The notes under the pieces are model-generated. The model had not been told where the DNA came from. It saw only the letters and a program-made list of their open reading frames with translations, and did not search any database. A program made the translations under genes and the position numbers. A stretch of DNA of 64,000 nucleotides from Roseiarcus sp963805295 (lineage in GTDB: Bacteria > Pseudomonadota > Alphaproteobacteria > Rhizobiales > Beijerinckiaceae), in the NCBI GenBank assembly GCA_963805295.1, contig CAWDTW010000096.1, positions 59,500 to 123,499 of the forward strand, written 5' to 3'. How positions within the stretch are numbered: position 1 is the stretch's first letter; every line of letters starts with the position of its first letter. Of this stretch, positions 17,022 to 26,277 are shown piece by piece.

Positions 17022-17432
17022 ATGAAGCAGTTTCTTCTGCGGTTCTTCACCTGGTGGAACGGGGCGACCCTCAACACCCTGTTCTACACCCGCCGTCACG
17101 GCGAGCTGGTCGGCCATGACCAGTTCGGCAACGCCTACTATCGCTCGCGCGGCGGCAAGATCGACCCGGCGCTCGGCTTCGAGCGGCGATGGGTCATCTA
17201 CAACGGAGTTTCCGAGGCCTCGATGACGCCGCCGGGCTGGAACGGCTGGCTGCACCACACCGTCGACGTTCCGCCGTCCGAGGAAGACTACAAGCCCCAT
17301 CCGTGGGAGCTGCCCCATATGGGCAACCCGACCGGCACCCCGGCCGCCATTCGCCCCAAGGGCTCCACGCTGCGCCACGGCCCGCGCCAGCCGACCGACG
17401 GCGACTACGAGGCCTGGAGCCCGGGCGCCTGA
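17022..17432 (+). CDS. Complex I NDUFA12/B17.2-like subunit
   Basis: The product is 136 residues when started at ATG 17022 (MKQFLLRFFTWWNGATLNT), the usual alphaproteobacterial start; an upstream in-frame start at 16893 adds 43 unrelated residues. Family blocks are clear: 'DQFGNAYYRSR', 'RRWVIYNGVSEASMTPPGW', 'WLHHTVDVPP', and a C-terminal 'YEAWSPGA'. It is an accessory subunit of NADH:ubiquinone oxidoreductase, on the matrix/cytoplasmic side, conserved in alphaproteobacteria and mitochondria. The next gene, DUF2155, is its usual neighbour and follows after 44 bases. Confidence 0.92.
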   Translation: MKQFLLRFFTWWNGATLNTLFYTRRHGELVGHDQFGNAYYRSRGGKIDPALGFERRWVIYNGVSEASMTPPGWNGWLHHTVDVPPSEEDYKPHPWELPHMGNPTGTPAAIRPKGSTLRHGPRQPTDGDYEAWSPGA

Positions 17433-17476
17433 GCGCCGCCTTCATTCCGCCGCCCTTCATCGGCAGATCGGCCCGC

Positions 17477-18136
17477 ATGCGTTTTGTCAACACTGTCGCC
17501 GCGCTCGGATGGCGCCTCTCTAGCGCCCCGGCGCGCCGCAGGACGGCGCTCTTTTGCGCGCTCGGCCTCATCTCCGCGCCGGCTCACGCCGACAAGATCA
17601 GCAATCCGATCGCGGTGTTCGACGGGCTCGACAAGATCACCGGCCGAATCATCACCTTCGAAGTCGGGATCAACGAGACGGTGCAGTTCGGCACGCTGCA
17701 GATCACGCCGCGCATCTGCTATTCGCGCCCGCCGACCGAAGCGCCGCAGACCGACGCTTTCGCCCAAGTCGACGAGATCGACGACAAGAAGCAGGAAAAG
17801 AGGATCTTTTCCGGCTGGATGTTCGCCGCCAGCCCGGGCCTGCACGGCGTCGAGCATCCGATCTACGATGTCTGGCTGACCGACTGCAAAGGCGGCACGA
17901 CGATCATCCACGAGGCCCCCGAGGTCGAGGCTTCGGCGCCCGACGCCGACAATCCCGACGCGACGACCGACGCCATCGCGCCACAACCGCCCCAGGCCGC
18001 CCAGCCGCAGCAGCAGAAGAAGCGGGTCAGGCCGAAGTCCCCGACCGTCGTCGAAGCGCCTCTCCCGGCGCCGGACAACGCCCCCCTCGATCTCGGCACG
18101 GCGCCGGGATATTCGGGCAACGCGCGAGGACGGTAG
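17477..18136 (+). CDS. DUF2155 domain protein (secreted)
   Basis: The product is 219 residues with a signal peptide (RRTALFCALGLISAPAHA). The DUF2155 domain spans about residues 40-140: 'DGLDKITGRIITFEVGINE', 'QFGTLQITPRICYSR', 'FSGWMFAASPGLHGVEHPIYD', 'VWLTDC'. The C-terminal ~70 residues are low complexity (Pro/Gln/Ala/Lys). Function is unknown; it is characteristic of alphaproteobacteria and commonly adjacent to the NDUFA12-like gene, as here. It is probably periplasmic. Confidence 0.88.
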   Translation: MRFVNTVAALGWRLSSAPARRRTALFCALGLISAPAHADKISNPIAVFDGLDKITGRIITFEVGINETVQFGTLQITPRICYSRPPTEAPQTDAFAQVDEIDDKKQEKRIFSGWMFAASPGLHGVEHPIYDVWLTDCKGGTTIIHEAPEVEASAPDADNPDATTDAIAPQPPQAAQPQQQKKRVRPKSPTVVEAPLPAPDNAPLDLGTAPGYSGNARGR

Positions 18137-18267
18137 CCCATCTCCTGTCGGCGGGGGAAGGCGGCGCAAAACGCGCGCCGACAGACGGGCCGCGCCGAGC
18201 GAGGGGGCGTTGTCCGGGGAGGCCGTCTTGCGCTAGCGTTCCCCCAAAACGACAGGGAGGAGCGCCC

Positions 18268-19222
18268 ATGACCGCGATCCGCGGGACCATCAAGCCGACC
18301 CGCCGTCCCGGCGAGCTTGGCATCCATTCGCTCGACCGCTTCCGCTTTTCCGCGCCCGACCTCCCAGCCGCGAAGGCGTTCTACGACGAATTCGGGCTCG
18401 AGGTCGGCGAGGCGGGCGGCGCGCTGACGGTGAAGACCCACGGCCATCCGCATCTCTGGGGCACGATCGGCGAGGGCCCGCGCAAGAAGCACGGGTTCCT
18501 GTCGTTCGGCGCGTTCGAGCACGACCTCGAGCGCTTCGCTGAGCGCCTGCGGGCGCTCGGCGTCAAGCGGCTCGACCCGCCGGCCGGCGTCGACTTCGAA
18601 CGGGCTCTGGTTTCACGACCACGACGGAAACATGGTCGAGATCAGGGTTGCGGAGAAATCGTCGCCGAACGAAAAGTCGAGCTTCGGAGCCGTCTCCGCG
18701 CCGCCCGGCGCGCGCGGAGCGCCGTTTCGGCGCACGGTCGCGCGCGTCCGTCCGCGCCGCCTCTCCCACATCCTTATGTTCACCCGCGACGTCATGAAGG
18801 CGATCGAGTTCTATACACGCGCGCTCGGCATGCGGCTGTCCGACCGTTCCGGCGAAGGCATCGCCTTTCTGCACGGCATCCATGGCAGCGACCATCACAT
18901 GATCGCCTTCGCCCATTCGAACGCGCCCGGCTTCCACCATTTGAGCTGGGACGTTGGCAGCGTCGACGACATCGGCCGAGGCGCGATGCATATGCTCGGC
19001 AAGGGCCACAGCCGCGGCTGGGGCCTCGGGCGGCACGTGCTCGGCTCGAACTACTTCCACTATGTCGGCGACCCGTGGGGCAGCTTCTCCGAATATTCGG
19101 CCGACATCGACTATGTCCCGGCCGACTGCGACTGGAAGGCCGGCGACCACGCCCCGGAGGACTCCTTCTACGTTTGGGGCCCGAACCCGCCGGAGGATTT
19201 TACGCATAACTACGAGGCGTGA
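18268..19222 (+). pseudogene. VOC-family extradiol-dioxygenase-like gene with a +1 frameshift
   Basis: ATG 18268 follows GGGAGG. Two glyoxalase/VOC modules are present: 'LGIHSLDRFRFSAPDLPAAK' onward, and 'RLSHILMFTRDVMKAIEFYT' onward, with 'FHHLSWDVGSVDDIGRGA' and 'SEYSADIDYVPADCDW' typical of catechol 2,3-dioxygenase-type proteins. The frame breaks near 18600: GAACGGG carries one base too many. Removing it joins 'GVDFE' to 'GLWFHDHDGNMVEIRV' exactly. The total of 955 bases is one more than a whole number of codons. Candidate metal ligands (His, His, Glu) are in the second module. Either a real mutation or a sequence error. Confidence 0.8.
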
Positions 19223-19231
19223 CGTCGCCTC

Positions 19232-20453
19232 TCACCTTAAGGTCAACCACGCCGTCCCTGCCGCGAGCGTCGCCAGCGTCAGCGGCAGGCCGACCTTGAA
19301 ATAGGCCCAGAAGCTGATCGGCGTCCCCTCCGCCCGGGCCTGCTCGGCGACGATAAGATTGGCGACGGAGCCGATGAGGGTGAGGTTGCCGGCCAAGGTC
19401 GAGCTCATCGCCACGACGAGCCAAGCCCGGCGCGGATCGCCGAGACTCGGAACGAAGGGTTTCAGCGCCAGAACCGCCGGCACGTTGCTGACGATGTTGG
19501 AAAGGACGGCGGTCAAGGCCGACAGGCGCCAGGGAACGTCGAGCCCGAAGCTTTTGGCCAAAGCGACGCGGTCGGGCGTCAGGAGCGCCCGCTCCGCGCC
19601 CGCGACGACGACGAAGAGGCCGGCGAACAGGATCAGCAGCGGACCGTCGATTTCGCGATAGATCCGCCTCGGCTTGATGGCGCGGGTGACCAGCAGAAAC
19701 GCGCCGCCGAGCACCGCCGCCTTCGCGGGCGCGACGCCCGAGAAGAAGGCGACGGCGAGCGCAACGCAGACGAGGCTCGCCTTGACGACCTGACCCATGT
19801 GGGTGTGGCCGCGAACAAGACGCGGCGTGAATTCCTCCTCGAAGGCGAATTCGTCCCGGTAGACGAGCCGTACCGTCGCGACGACCGCAATAAGCCCGAA
19901 GGCGGCGACGGGCGCGAGCGAAGCCGAAAAGGCGGGATGGGAAATGCCTGAATAGGCGCCGATCACCATGTTCTGCGGATTGCCGGTGATCGTCGCGACG
20001 CTTCCGCAATTGGAGGCGGTGGCGGTGGCGACGAGATAGGGCAGCGGACTGCGCCCCAGCGCCCGCATCACGCGCAGGACGATCGGCGCCATGACGAGGC
20101 AGATCGCGTCGTTGACCAGGAAGGCCGAGAGCGCCCCGGCGAGAACCGTCACGGTGATCAGTAACACGAACGGGCGGTGGGCGTGCTCGATGGCGAGAGC
20201 CCCGAGCGCGCGGAAGGCCCCCGAGACCTCGAGAGGCGACCACGATCATCATGCCGAGGAGCAGCGCGATCGCATTGAAGTCGATCGCGCGGACAGCGTC
20301 GTCGAGGCTGAGCGGCCCCAGCGCGATCATCGCCGCCCCGCCGAGAAAGGCGATGCCGGCGCGGTCGAGCCGCAGCCCCGGGATGCGGCCGACCGCAAGG
20401 CCGGCGTAGGTCAGCGCGAGAATGGCGAGCGCGGCGATGCTGGTCGGATTCAT
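19232..20453 (-). pseudogene. SLC13/ArsB-NhaD-type anion permease, frameshifted
   Basis: This is a ~406-residue polytopic membrane protein. It starts at ATG 20453 ('MNPTSIAALAILALTYAGLA') and continues to '...AIALLLGMMIVVA', then breaks near 20238. One-base correction gives 'LEVSGAFRALGALAIEHAHR' and 'LLITVTVLAGALSAFLVNDA', with the family block 'ICLVMAPIVLRVMRALGRSP', 'ATASNCGSVATITGNPQNM' and the C-terminal half 'STLAGNLTLIGSVANLIVAE'. It would transport an anion (arsenite, citrate or sulfate-like) or exchange Na+/H+; the substrate cannot be told. The 1222-base length is one over a whole number of codons. It converges with the VOC gene, ends ten bases apart. Confidence 0.8.
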
Positions 20454-20664
20454 GCGCCCGGCGCTCCTGCGACGGCCGTCGTCATGGCGCGCGCGTCAGG
20501 CTCGTTCGTCCCGCGTTTCGGGCATGAACAGTAATAAAGGGACAAGCCGGCGAGCTTTGACAGTGTCGCCAGGGCCCGACGGCGGCTCGATGAACTCGCC
20601 TCGGTCGGAACGCGGTCCGCGCGAATTCGTTCCGCCTCGTTTTCCGTCGGCGATCGCGGGAAGC

Positions 20665-20696
20665 AAAAAGGGCCGCCACGCGGACGGCCCCTTTTT
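20665..20696. terminator. Bidirectional rho-independent terminator
   Basis: The hairpin GGGCCG-(CCACGCGGA)-CGGCCC-type stem (20670-20690) is flanked by five A on the left and five T on the right, so it can stop transcription in both directions. It lies just downstream of the small minus-strand gene ending at 20716. Confidence 0.8.
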
Positions 20697-20715
20697 CGCG
20701 CGCCTCCGGCGAGAC

Positions 20716-20871
20716 TCAGGTGGTGATCACCGCCCGCCGCGCCGGGCGCCGACCGGACAGCGCCGCGGTCAGTCCGGCGAACGCGATCAGGATGAACGCC
20801 CACTTCGAACCTTCGGAACCGGCGTCGGCCGCTTCGTCGACGCCGGTCAGACTCACGGCTTGCCGCTCCAT
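20716..20871 (-). CDS. Small single-pass membrane protein, hypothetical
   Basis: The product is 51 residues from ATG 20871: a short acidic N-terminus, one transmembrane helix ('WAFILIAFAGLTAALSG') and a basic tail ('RRPARRAV'). GGGAC lies upstream, in an A/T-rich segment, and a strong terminator follows 20 bases after the stop, which supports a real short transcript. I do not recognise a family. Confidence 0.5.
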   Translation of the reverse strand: MERQAVSLTGVDEAADAGSEGSKWAFILIAFAGLTAALSGRRPARRAVITT

Positions 20872-21064
20872 CCAATTGTCCCACGAAGAATTGCGTAACA
20901 ATTTCAATGATCGCGTCGCGCCGGCTGCCTTCCGGGGAGAGGAAGGGCCAAAAGTTCGCCGGCGCCGCCGAATCGCCGCCATGGGGCCTTGGGACTGGTT
21001 TCGCCGCCCGCTGGCGTTCCCGCGCCGGCGCCGTGATACTGTCGCCGCTTTCGGAGGCTTCGCG

Positions 21065-21670
21065 ATGTCCCCTGCCCTTCTTGCCGCCTTCATCGGCGTA
21101 ACGGCGTTGCTGATGCTGATCCCCGGTCCCAACGTAGCGCTCATCGTCGCCAACAGCCTGACCTTCGGCGTGCGCGCAGGCTTGCTGACGGTCGCGGGAA
21201 CGAGCGCGGCGATGGTCGCGCAGCTGACGGTCGCCTCGCTCGGCGTGGCGGCGCTCCTCGGCGCGCTGGCCGAGGCCTTCGAGATCCTGCGCTGGCTCGG
21301 CGCCGCCTATCTCGTCTGGCTCGCGATTCGCGCTTGGCGCGCGCCGGCCGACGACCTCTCGGAAACGCGCGCGGTCTCTCCGGGGAAAACCTTCGGCCGG
21401 GGCTTTCTCGTCTCGCTGACCAATCCGAAGACGCTCGCCTTCTACGCCGCCTTCCTGCCCCAGTTCCTCGACCCGGCCGGGCCGCTCGGGCGCCAGATGG
21501 CGTTGCTCAGCGTCGCCTTCGTCACGACCGCGCTCGTCGTCGACGGCGGCTGGGCAGTGGTGGCGGGGCGCGCGCGCCGCGTCCTCGCCGGCTTCGGGCG
21601 GGCGCGCAACCGGCTCACCGGCGCGGTTTTGGTCGGCGCGGCGCTGGGGCTCGCTCTGGCGAGGCGGTAG
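21065..21670 (+). CDS. LysE/RhtB-family exporter
   Basis: The product is 201 residues with six predicted membrane helices, starting at ATG 21065 ('MSPALLAAFIGVTALLMLIP'). The family motif GPNVALIVANSLTFG is at residues 21-35, and the 'GRGFLVSLTNPKTLAFYAAF' block is in the middle. Members export amino acids such as lysine, homoserine or threonine; the substrate here is unknown. The upstream part of the open frame (from 20720) is not part of the gene. It is followed after about 75 bases by tlyA. Confidence 0.88.
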   Translation: MSPALLAAFIGVTALLMLIPGPNVALIVANSLTFGVRAGLLTVAGTSAAMVAQLTVASLGVAALLGALAEAFEILRWLGAAYLVWLAIRAWRAPADDLSETRAVSPGKTFGRGFLVSLTNPKTLAFYAAFLPQFLDPAGPLGRQMALLSVAFVTTALVVDGGWAVVAGRARRVLAGFGRARNRLTGAVLVGAALGLALARR

Positions 21671-21747
21671 CGAGAATCGGCGACCCTCGATGGCGGCCCC
21701 GCGCGCCGAGTGCTAAACACGGCGCCGTCCCCCGTTCCAAGGCCCCC

Positions 21748-22474
21748 ATGCGCAAGCGCGCGGACATCGTTCTGGTCGAGCGCGGCGTCTTTGCCAGCCG
21801 CGCGCGGGCGCAGGCGGCGATCGCGGCGGGGCTCGTGCGCGTCGGCGGCGTCGCGCTGCGAAAACCCTCCGAGGAGATCGCGGAGAGCGCGGCGATCGAA
21901 GCCGAGGCGCCCCACCCATACGCCTCGCGAGGGGGCGTGAAGCTCGCCGCGGGCCTCGACGCTTTCGGCCTCGATCCGACCGGTCTTGTGTGCCTCGACG
22001 TCGGGGCCTCGACCGGCGGCTTCACCGATGTTCTGCTCAGACGCGGCGCGCGCCATGTGGTCGCGGTCGACGTCGGCCGCGGCCAGCTCGACCCGCGCCT
22101 CGCGGCGGACCCGCGCGTCCGCTCGTTCGAAGGCCTCGACGCGCGCGCCATTCCGGCGGACGCAATCGGCAAGGCGCCGGACGCGATCGTCTGCGACGTG
22201 AGCTTCATCTCGCAGCGGCTCGTCTTGCCCCATGTGCCTGAAGCTCGCGGCGCGCCCGGCGTGGCTCGTGAGCCTCGTCAAGCCGCAGTTCGAGGTCGGC
22301 CCGGCCGAGATCGTCAAGGGGCGCGTCAGGAGCGAAAAGGCGCTCGAGCGCGCCTGCGACGACGTTCGCGCATGCGTCGAGGCGCAGGGCTGGAAAATTC
22401 TCGGCTTGATCCCCTCGCCGGCGCCAGGCGGCGGCGGCGCCAGGGAATTCCTGATCGCGGCGCGCAATGGCTGA
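21748..22474 (+). pseudogene. tlyA: TlyA-family rRNA methyltransferase, frameshifted
   Basis: The S4-like RNA-binding domain is N-terminal (residues 1-60: 'RADIVLVERGVFASRARAQA', 'GLVRVGG'), followed by an FtsJ-type methyltransferase: 'PYASRGGVKLAAGLDAFG', SAM motif 'CLDVGASTGGFTDVLL', 'IVCDVSFISQRLVLP'. The frame breaks near 22230 (CCCCATGTGCCTG) and resumes one base over with 'LKLAARPAWLVSLVKPQFEV'. The 727-base length is one over a multiple of three. Intact TlyA proteins methylate 2'-O of cytidines in 16S/23S rRNA. The last eight bases overlap the start of the next gene. Confidence 0.82.
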
Positions 22475-23729
22475 AGCGCCGGAAGAGCTGACCATCGTCG
22501 CCCTCGATGCGCATGGGCGGGGCGTCGCGGAAGGGGGCGCGATCGTTCCCGGCGCATTGCCCGGCGAGCGCGCCCGGGTTCGGCTTGTCGGCCGTCGCGC
22601 CGAACGCGTCGACATCGAGCGCCCGAGCCCGGCGCGGGCGACGCCGTCCTGTCGGTGGTTCGGGACCTGCGGCGGCTGTGCCGCGCAGCACATGTCCGAA
22701 GCGCTTTATCGCGAGTGGAAGCGCGGCCTCGTCGTCGAAGCGCTGAAGCGCGCGCATGTCGAGGCGGACGTCGCCCCGCTCATCGACGCGCACGGCGCAG
22801 GGCGGCGGCGCGCGACCTTTCACGCACGCTTTCCCCATGGCGCGCCGGACGAGGTCGGCTTCATGCGCGCGCGCTCGCACGACGTCGTCTCCATCGACGC
22901 CTGCCCGCTGTTTGCCCCCGCGATGGCGGGCGCGGTCGAGGCCGCGCGGGCGCTGGCCGGCGATCTGAGGGGCTTGAGCAAGCCGCTCGACATCGGCGCG
23001 ACCGCCACGCTCGAAGGCCTCGACGTCGACCTGCGCGGGCCAGGGCCCCTCACGCTGACGGAGACCCGAAAGATCGCGCGCACGGCCGAGCGGCTCGACC
23101 TCGCGCGCGTCTCCAATCACGGCGCGGTCGTGATCGAGCGCCGCCTGCCTCGCGTCGCGTTCGGGGAGGCTTTCGTCACGCTTCCGCCCGGCGGCTTTCT
23201 GCAGGCGACCGAGGCGGGCGAGACCTTCCTCGCCGAATTCGCCGAGGCGGCGTTCAAGGACGCGAGAAAAGTCGCGGATCTCTTTTGCGGCGCGGGCGCT
23301 TTCGCGCTGCGCCTCGCCCGACGGCGCGAAGTCTTCGCCGCGGACTCCGACGCCGCCGCAATTCACGCGCTCGAACGCGGGGCCGCGGCGCAGGGGGTAA
23401 GCCGGCTCGTCGCCGAGACCCGCGATCTTTTCCGCCGTCCGCTGCGCGCCGAAGAGCTGGCGTCGTTCGACGGCGCCCTCATCGATCCGCCGCGCGCGGG
23501 CGCGGAGGCCCAGGCGCTCGAGTTCGCCGCGAGCCCCCTGCCGCTCGTCGTCGCCGTCTCCTGCAACGCGACGACTTTCGCCCGCGACGCGCGCATCCTC
23601 GTCGGCGGCGGCTTCCGCATCGAGACGGTCGTCCCGCTTGACCAGTTCCGCTTTTCCCCGCATGTCGAAATCGCCGCCGTCTTTCGCCGTCCGCGGGTAA
23701 AGCCGCGCAGGCGGAGGATCCTCGGTTGA
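22467..23729 (+). CDS. 23S rRNA/tRNA uracil-C5 methyltransferase (RumA/TrmA family)
   Basis: The product is 420 residues. A short TRAM-like N-terminus (about 1-55, 'LTIVALDAHGRGVA' then 'VPGALPGERARVRLV') precedes an iron-sulfur Cys cluster 'CRWFGTCGGCAAQHM' (about 62-76). The SAM-binding motif 'VADLFCGAGAFALRLA' (about 270), 'ALIDPPRAGAEAQ' (about 340) and the catalytic Cys block 'VAVSCNATTFARDA' complete the family pattern. It methylates C5 of a uridine in rRNA or tRNA; which one cannot be told from this. ATG 22467 lies within the end of tlyA, so they are translationally linked, and its stop overlaps the start of the next gene. Confidence 0.9.
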   Translation: MAEAPEELTIVALDAHGRGVAEGGAIVPGALPGERARVRLVGRRAERVDIERPSPARATPSCRWFGTCGGCAAQHMSEALYREWKRGLVVEALKRAHVEADVAPLIDAHGAGRRRATFHARFPHGAPDEVGFMRARSHDVVSIDACPLFAPAMAGAVEAARALAGDLRGLSKPLDIGATATLEGLDVDLRGPGPLTLTETRKIARTAERLDLARVSNHGAVVIERRLPRVAFGEAFVTLPPGGFLQATEAGETFLAEFAEAAFKDARKVADLFCGAGAFALRLARRREVFAADSDAAAIHALERGAAAQGVSRLVAETRDLFRRPLRAEELASFDGALIDPPRAGAEAQALEFAASPLPLVVAVSCNATTFARDARILVGGGFRIETVVPLDQFRFSPHVEIAAVFRRPRVKPRRRRILG

Positions 23730-25138
23730 ACGCACGGCGCGACGCAGTCCTCGACGCTCTGGCGACCATCGTCGGCTCGCGCCATGTGCTGACCGACCCT
23801 GGCCTCTTCGTCGGCGCGCTCGTCGAGCCGCGCGGCCTCTATCAGGGCAAGGCGCGGGCCCTCATACGGCCGGGTTCGACGGCCGAGGTCGCCAGGATCG
23901 CCGCCTTGTGCAACGAGGCGCGGATCGGGATGGTGCCGCAGGGCGGCAACACCGGGCTCGTCGGCGGCCAGACGCCGGACGCAAGCGGCGACGAGATCAT
24001 CCTCTCGACCCAGCGGCTGAGAGCGATCCGCGAGGTCGACGCCCATGCCGACGTGATGATCTGCGAAGCCGGCGTGACGCTCGCCGAGGCGCAGGCCGCC
24101 GCGCTCGCCGCCGACCGGCTGTTTCCGCTGTCGCTCGCGGCCGAGGGGACCTGCACCGTCGGCGGAAACGTCTCGACCAACGCCGGCGGCGTGACGGTCA
24201 TCGCCTACGGCGCCGCGCGCGATCTCGTCACCGGCGTCGAGGCGGTTCTGGCCGACGGTCGGATCGTCAACGCGCTGAGCAAGCTGAAAAAGGACAACAC
24301 TGGCTACGACGTCAAAGGCCTGTTCGTCGGCTCGGAGGGGACGCTCGGAATTGTCACCGCGGCGTCGCTACGGCTCTTCCCCAACCCCCGCGCGCGCGCC
24401 ACCGCCTTCGTCGGGCTCGCAAGCCCCGAGCAGGCGCTGGCGCTGTTGCGGCTCGCGCGCGAGCGGCTTGGGGCCGGCGTGACGAGCTTCGAGCTCATCG
24501 CGCGCATGGCCTACGACATCACGGTCGAGCACGGCCTCGCGCGCGCGCCGCTCGCAGGCGCGCACGCCTGGTACGTGCTGATGGAGGCTTCCTCGCAGAT
24601 CCCGGAGGGGCTCGAGGAGGCTTTCGCCGGCGCGCTCGAGGCGGCGTTCGAGAGCGGGATCATCGAGGACGCCGCGATCGCCGCCTCGCTCGACCAGCGG
24701 AACGAATTCTGGAAGCTGCGCGAAGCCATTCCCGAGGCGCAAGTTCGAGAAGGCGGCTCGATCAAGCACGACGTGTCGGTCGGGGTCGGCGACGTGCCCG
24801 TGCTCCTCGACGAGGCGACGCAGGCGGTCGAAGCGTTCGAGCCGGGGGCCCGCGTGGTCGCCTTCGGCCATCTCGGCGACGGCAACATTCACTTCAACGT
24901 GTCGCAGCCGATCGGGGCGGACACGGCCGGATTCCTCGGCCGCTGGGACGCGATGAACGCGATCGTGCACGCCATCGTCGCGCGGATGGGCGGCTCGTTC
25001 TCCGCCGAGCACGGCGTCGGGCGGCTCAAGCGCGACCTGCTGGCCCGAACCAAGGACCCGGCGTCGCTCGCGGTGATGCGTCAGATCAAGGCGGCGCTCG
25101 ACCCGAACGGCGTGATGAATCCGGGCAAGGTGTTGTGA
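23726..25138 (+). CDS. FAD-binding 2-hydroxyacid dehydrogenase (GlcD/D-2-hydroxyglutarate dehydrogenase type)
   Basis: The product is 470 residues. The probable start is TTG 23726, overlapping the TGA of the methyltransferase gene. The FAD PCMH domain (about 40-215) shows 'MVPQGGNTGLVGGQTPD' and 'TNAGGVTVIAYGAARDLV'; the C-terminal oxidase domain contains 'VVAFGHLGDGNIHFNVS' and 'GSFSAEHGVGRLKRDLL', with metal-ligand His residues. It oxidises a D-2-hydroxyacid such as glycolate, D-lactate or D-2-hydroxyglutarate and passes electrons to the chain. It forms the last gene of a tight three-gene unit, followed by a terminator at 25177. Confidence 0.9.
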   Translation: MNARRDAVLDALATIVGSRHVLTDPGLFVGALVEPRGLYQGKARALIRPGSTAEVARIAALCNEARIGMVPQGGNTGLVGGQTPDASGDEIILSTQRLRAIREVDAHADVMICEAGVTLAEAQAAALAADRLFPLSLAAEGTCTVGGNVSTNAGGVTVIAYGAARDLVTGVEAVLADGRIVNALSKLKKDNTGYDVKGLFVGSEGTLGIVTAASLRLFPNPRARATAFVGLASPEQALALLRLARERLGAGVTSFELIARMAYDITVEHGLARAPLAGAHAWYVLMEASSQIPEGLEEAFAGALEAAFESGIIEDAAIAASLDQRNEFWKLREAIPEAQVREGGSIKHDVSVGVGDVPVLLDEATQAVEAFEPGARVVAFGHLGDGNIHFNVSQPIGADTAGFLGRWDAMNAIVHAIVARMGGSFSAEHGVGRLKRDLLARTKDPASLAVMRQIKAALDPNGVMNPGKVL

Positions 25139-25176
25139 CCCGCAGGAAAAGCGCGGCCGAGCCGCCCCCGGAAAGT

Positions 25177-25197
25177 CCGCCCCGCAGGCGGCCTTTT
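25177..25197 (+). terminator. Rho-independent terminator after the FAD oxidase gene
   Basis: CCGCC-CCGCA-GGCGG stem followed by CCTTTTT, 38 bases after the stop at 25138. Confidence 0.7.
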
Positions 25198-25356
25198 TGA
25201 TTCGCGGCGCCGGTTTCCGCCTCTCGACGCGACGGCCTGCCTCATGGCGCAAAGCGTTGCGGAGGGCTATCTTTCTTTCAGCGCCGCGATTCGGCGCGCA
25301 ATTCCCGACGCGGAGCGGCTCGCCGCCGGCGGGCCCGAGCGAAGGCGAGTGAAGGA

Positions 25357-26130
25357 TTGATTGCCGTGACGCGGCGCAGCGGATTCGCCGCTTTGCTCAT
25401 TGTCCTTGGCCTGGCTTTTCATGGCGCAACGCCGGCCGCCGCCTGCGCGCCCAAAAGCTTCGACGGCGCGAATTTCACCGTCTGCGCCTTCGACCCCCGC
25501 CACGACGACATCCGCCTTTTCTGGAAAGGGGCGGACGATCGGCCCTACGGCTCGTTCGCGACGCTCGCCGAGGCGCTGAAGGCGAAGGGCCGGCAACTGA
25601 CCTTCGCGATGAACGCCGGCATGTTCGGGGAGGACCAGTCGCCCGTCGGGCTCTACGTCGAGAAGAGCCGAAAGCTCCACGACGCCGATACGCGCGGCGG
25701 GACGACCAATTTCCACATGAAGCCGAACGGCGTGTTCTGGATCGGCGACGGCGCCGCCGGCGTCACCGAAACCGGCCGTTATCTCGCCAGTCCGCCCGCC
25801 GCGCGCTACGCCACCCAGTCGGGGCCGATGCTGATCGTCGACGGCAAAATCCATCCCAAGATCCTGCCGAACGGCACCTCGGAAAAGATCCGCAACGGCG
25901 TCGGGATCTCGGACTCGGGCGCGGTCGTGTTCGCCATCGCCGAAGAGCCGGTGACCTTCGACGCCTTCGCGCGCCTCTTCCGCGACGGGCTCGGCTGCCA
26001 GAACGCCCTCTTCCTCGACGGCTCGGTCTCCTCGCTCTACGCCCCCGAACTCAAGCGCGACGACGAACTCGAGCCGATCGGGCCGATCGTCGGGGTGGTG
26101 CGGCCGGAGGCGGTGGGCAGCACGCAGTAG
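25357..26130 (+). CDS. Phosphodiester glycosidase-like (NAGPA/DUF2233) secreted protein
   Basis: The product is about 255 residues, with a signal peptide (FAALLIVLGLAFHGATPAAA). The start is TTG 25357 or GTG 25366; neither has a strong ribosome binding site. NAGPA-domain blocks are visible: 'LTFAMNAGMFGEDQSPVGLY', 'TNFHMKPNGVFWIGDG', 'ATQSGPMLIVDGKIHP', 'RNGVGISDSGAVVFAIAEE' and 'NALFLDGSVSSLYAPEL'. Relatives cleave or bind N-acetylglucosamine-1-phosphodiester-type links, but bacterial members like this are uncharacterised. A diverged ~50-bp piece of the same gene recurs at 28302-28351. Confidence 0.85.
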   Translation: MIAVTRRSGFAALLIVLGLAFHGATPAAACAPKSFDGANFTVCAFDPRHDDIRLFWKGADDRPYGSFATLAEALKAKGRQLTFAMNAGMFGEDQSPVGLYVEKSRKLHDADTRGGTTNFHMKPNGVFWIGDGAAGVTETGRYLASPPAARYATQSGPMLIVDGKIHPKILPNGTSEKIRNGVGISDSGAVVFAIAEEPVTFDAFARLFRDGLGCQNALFLDGSVSSLYAPELKRDDELEPIGPIVGVVRPEAVGSTQ

Positions 26131-26277
26131 GGGAATGCGGGTGGCGAGTGGCGAGAAGAGAAAGCGCTGACGGCGAAAAACTGACGCTTGGGTCGTGCGC
26201 CGGCGCAAACTTTACGACGTCGGCAGGGAAGCGCTGACGGCGCCCATGAAAGCCGAATGCGTAGCGCGCGAGGTCGC

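Noticed and set aside
17554..19209. 551-residue open frame joining DUF2155 and the VOC gene region
   Set aside because: It is the wrong frame through DUF2155 and becomes the VOC gene only from 18268; the join is an artefact of few stops in high-GC DNA.
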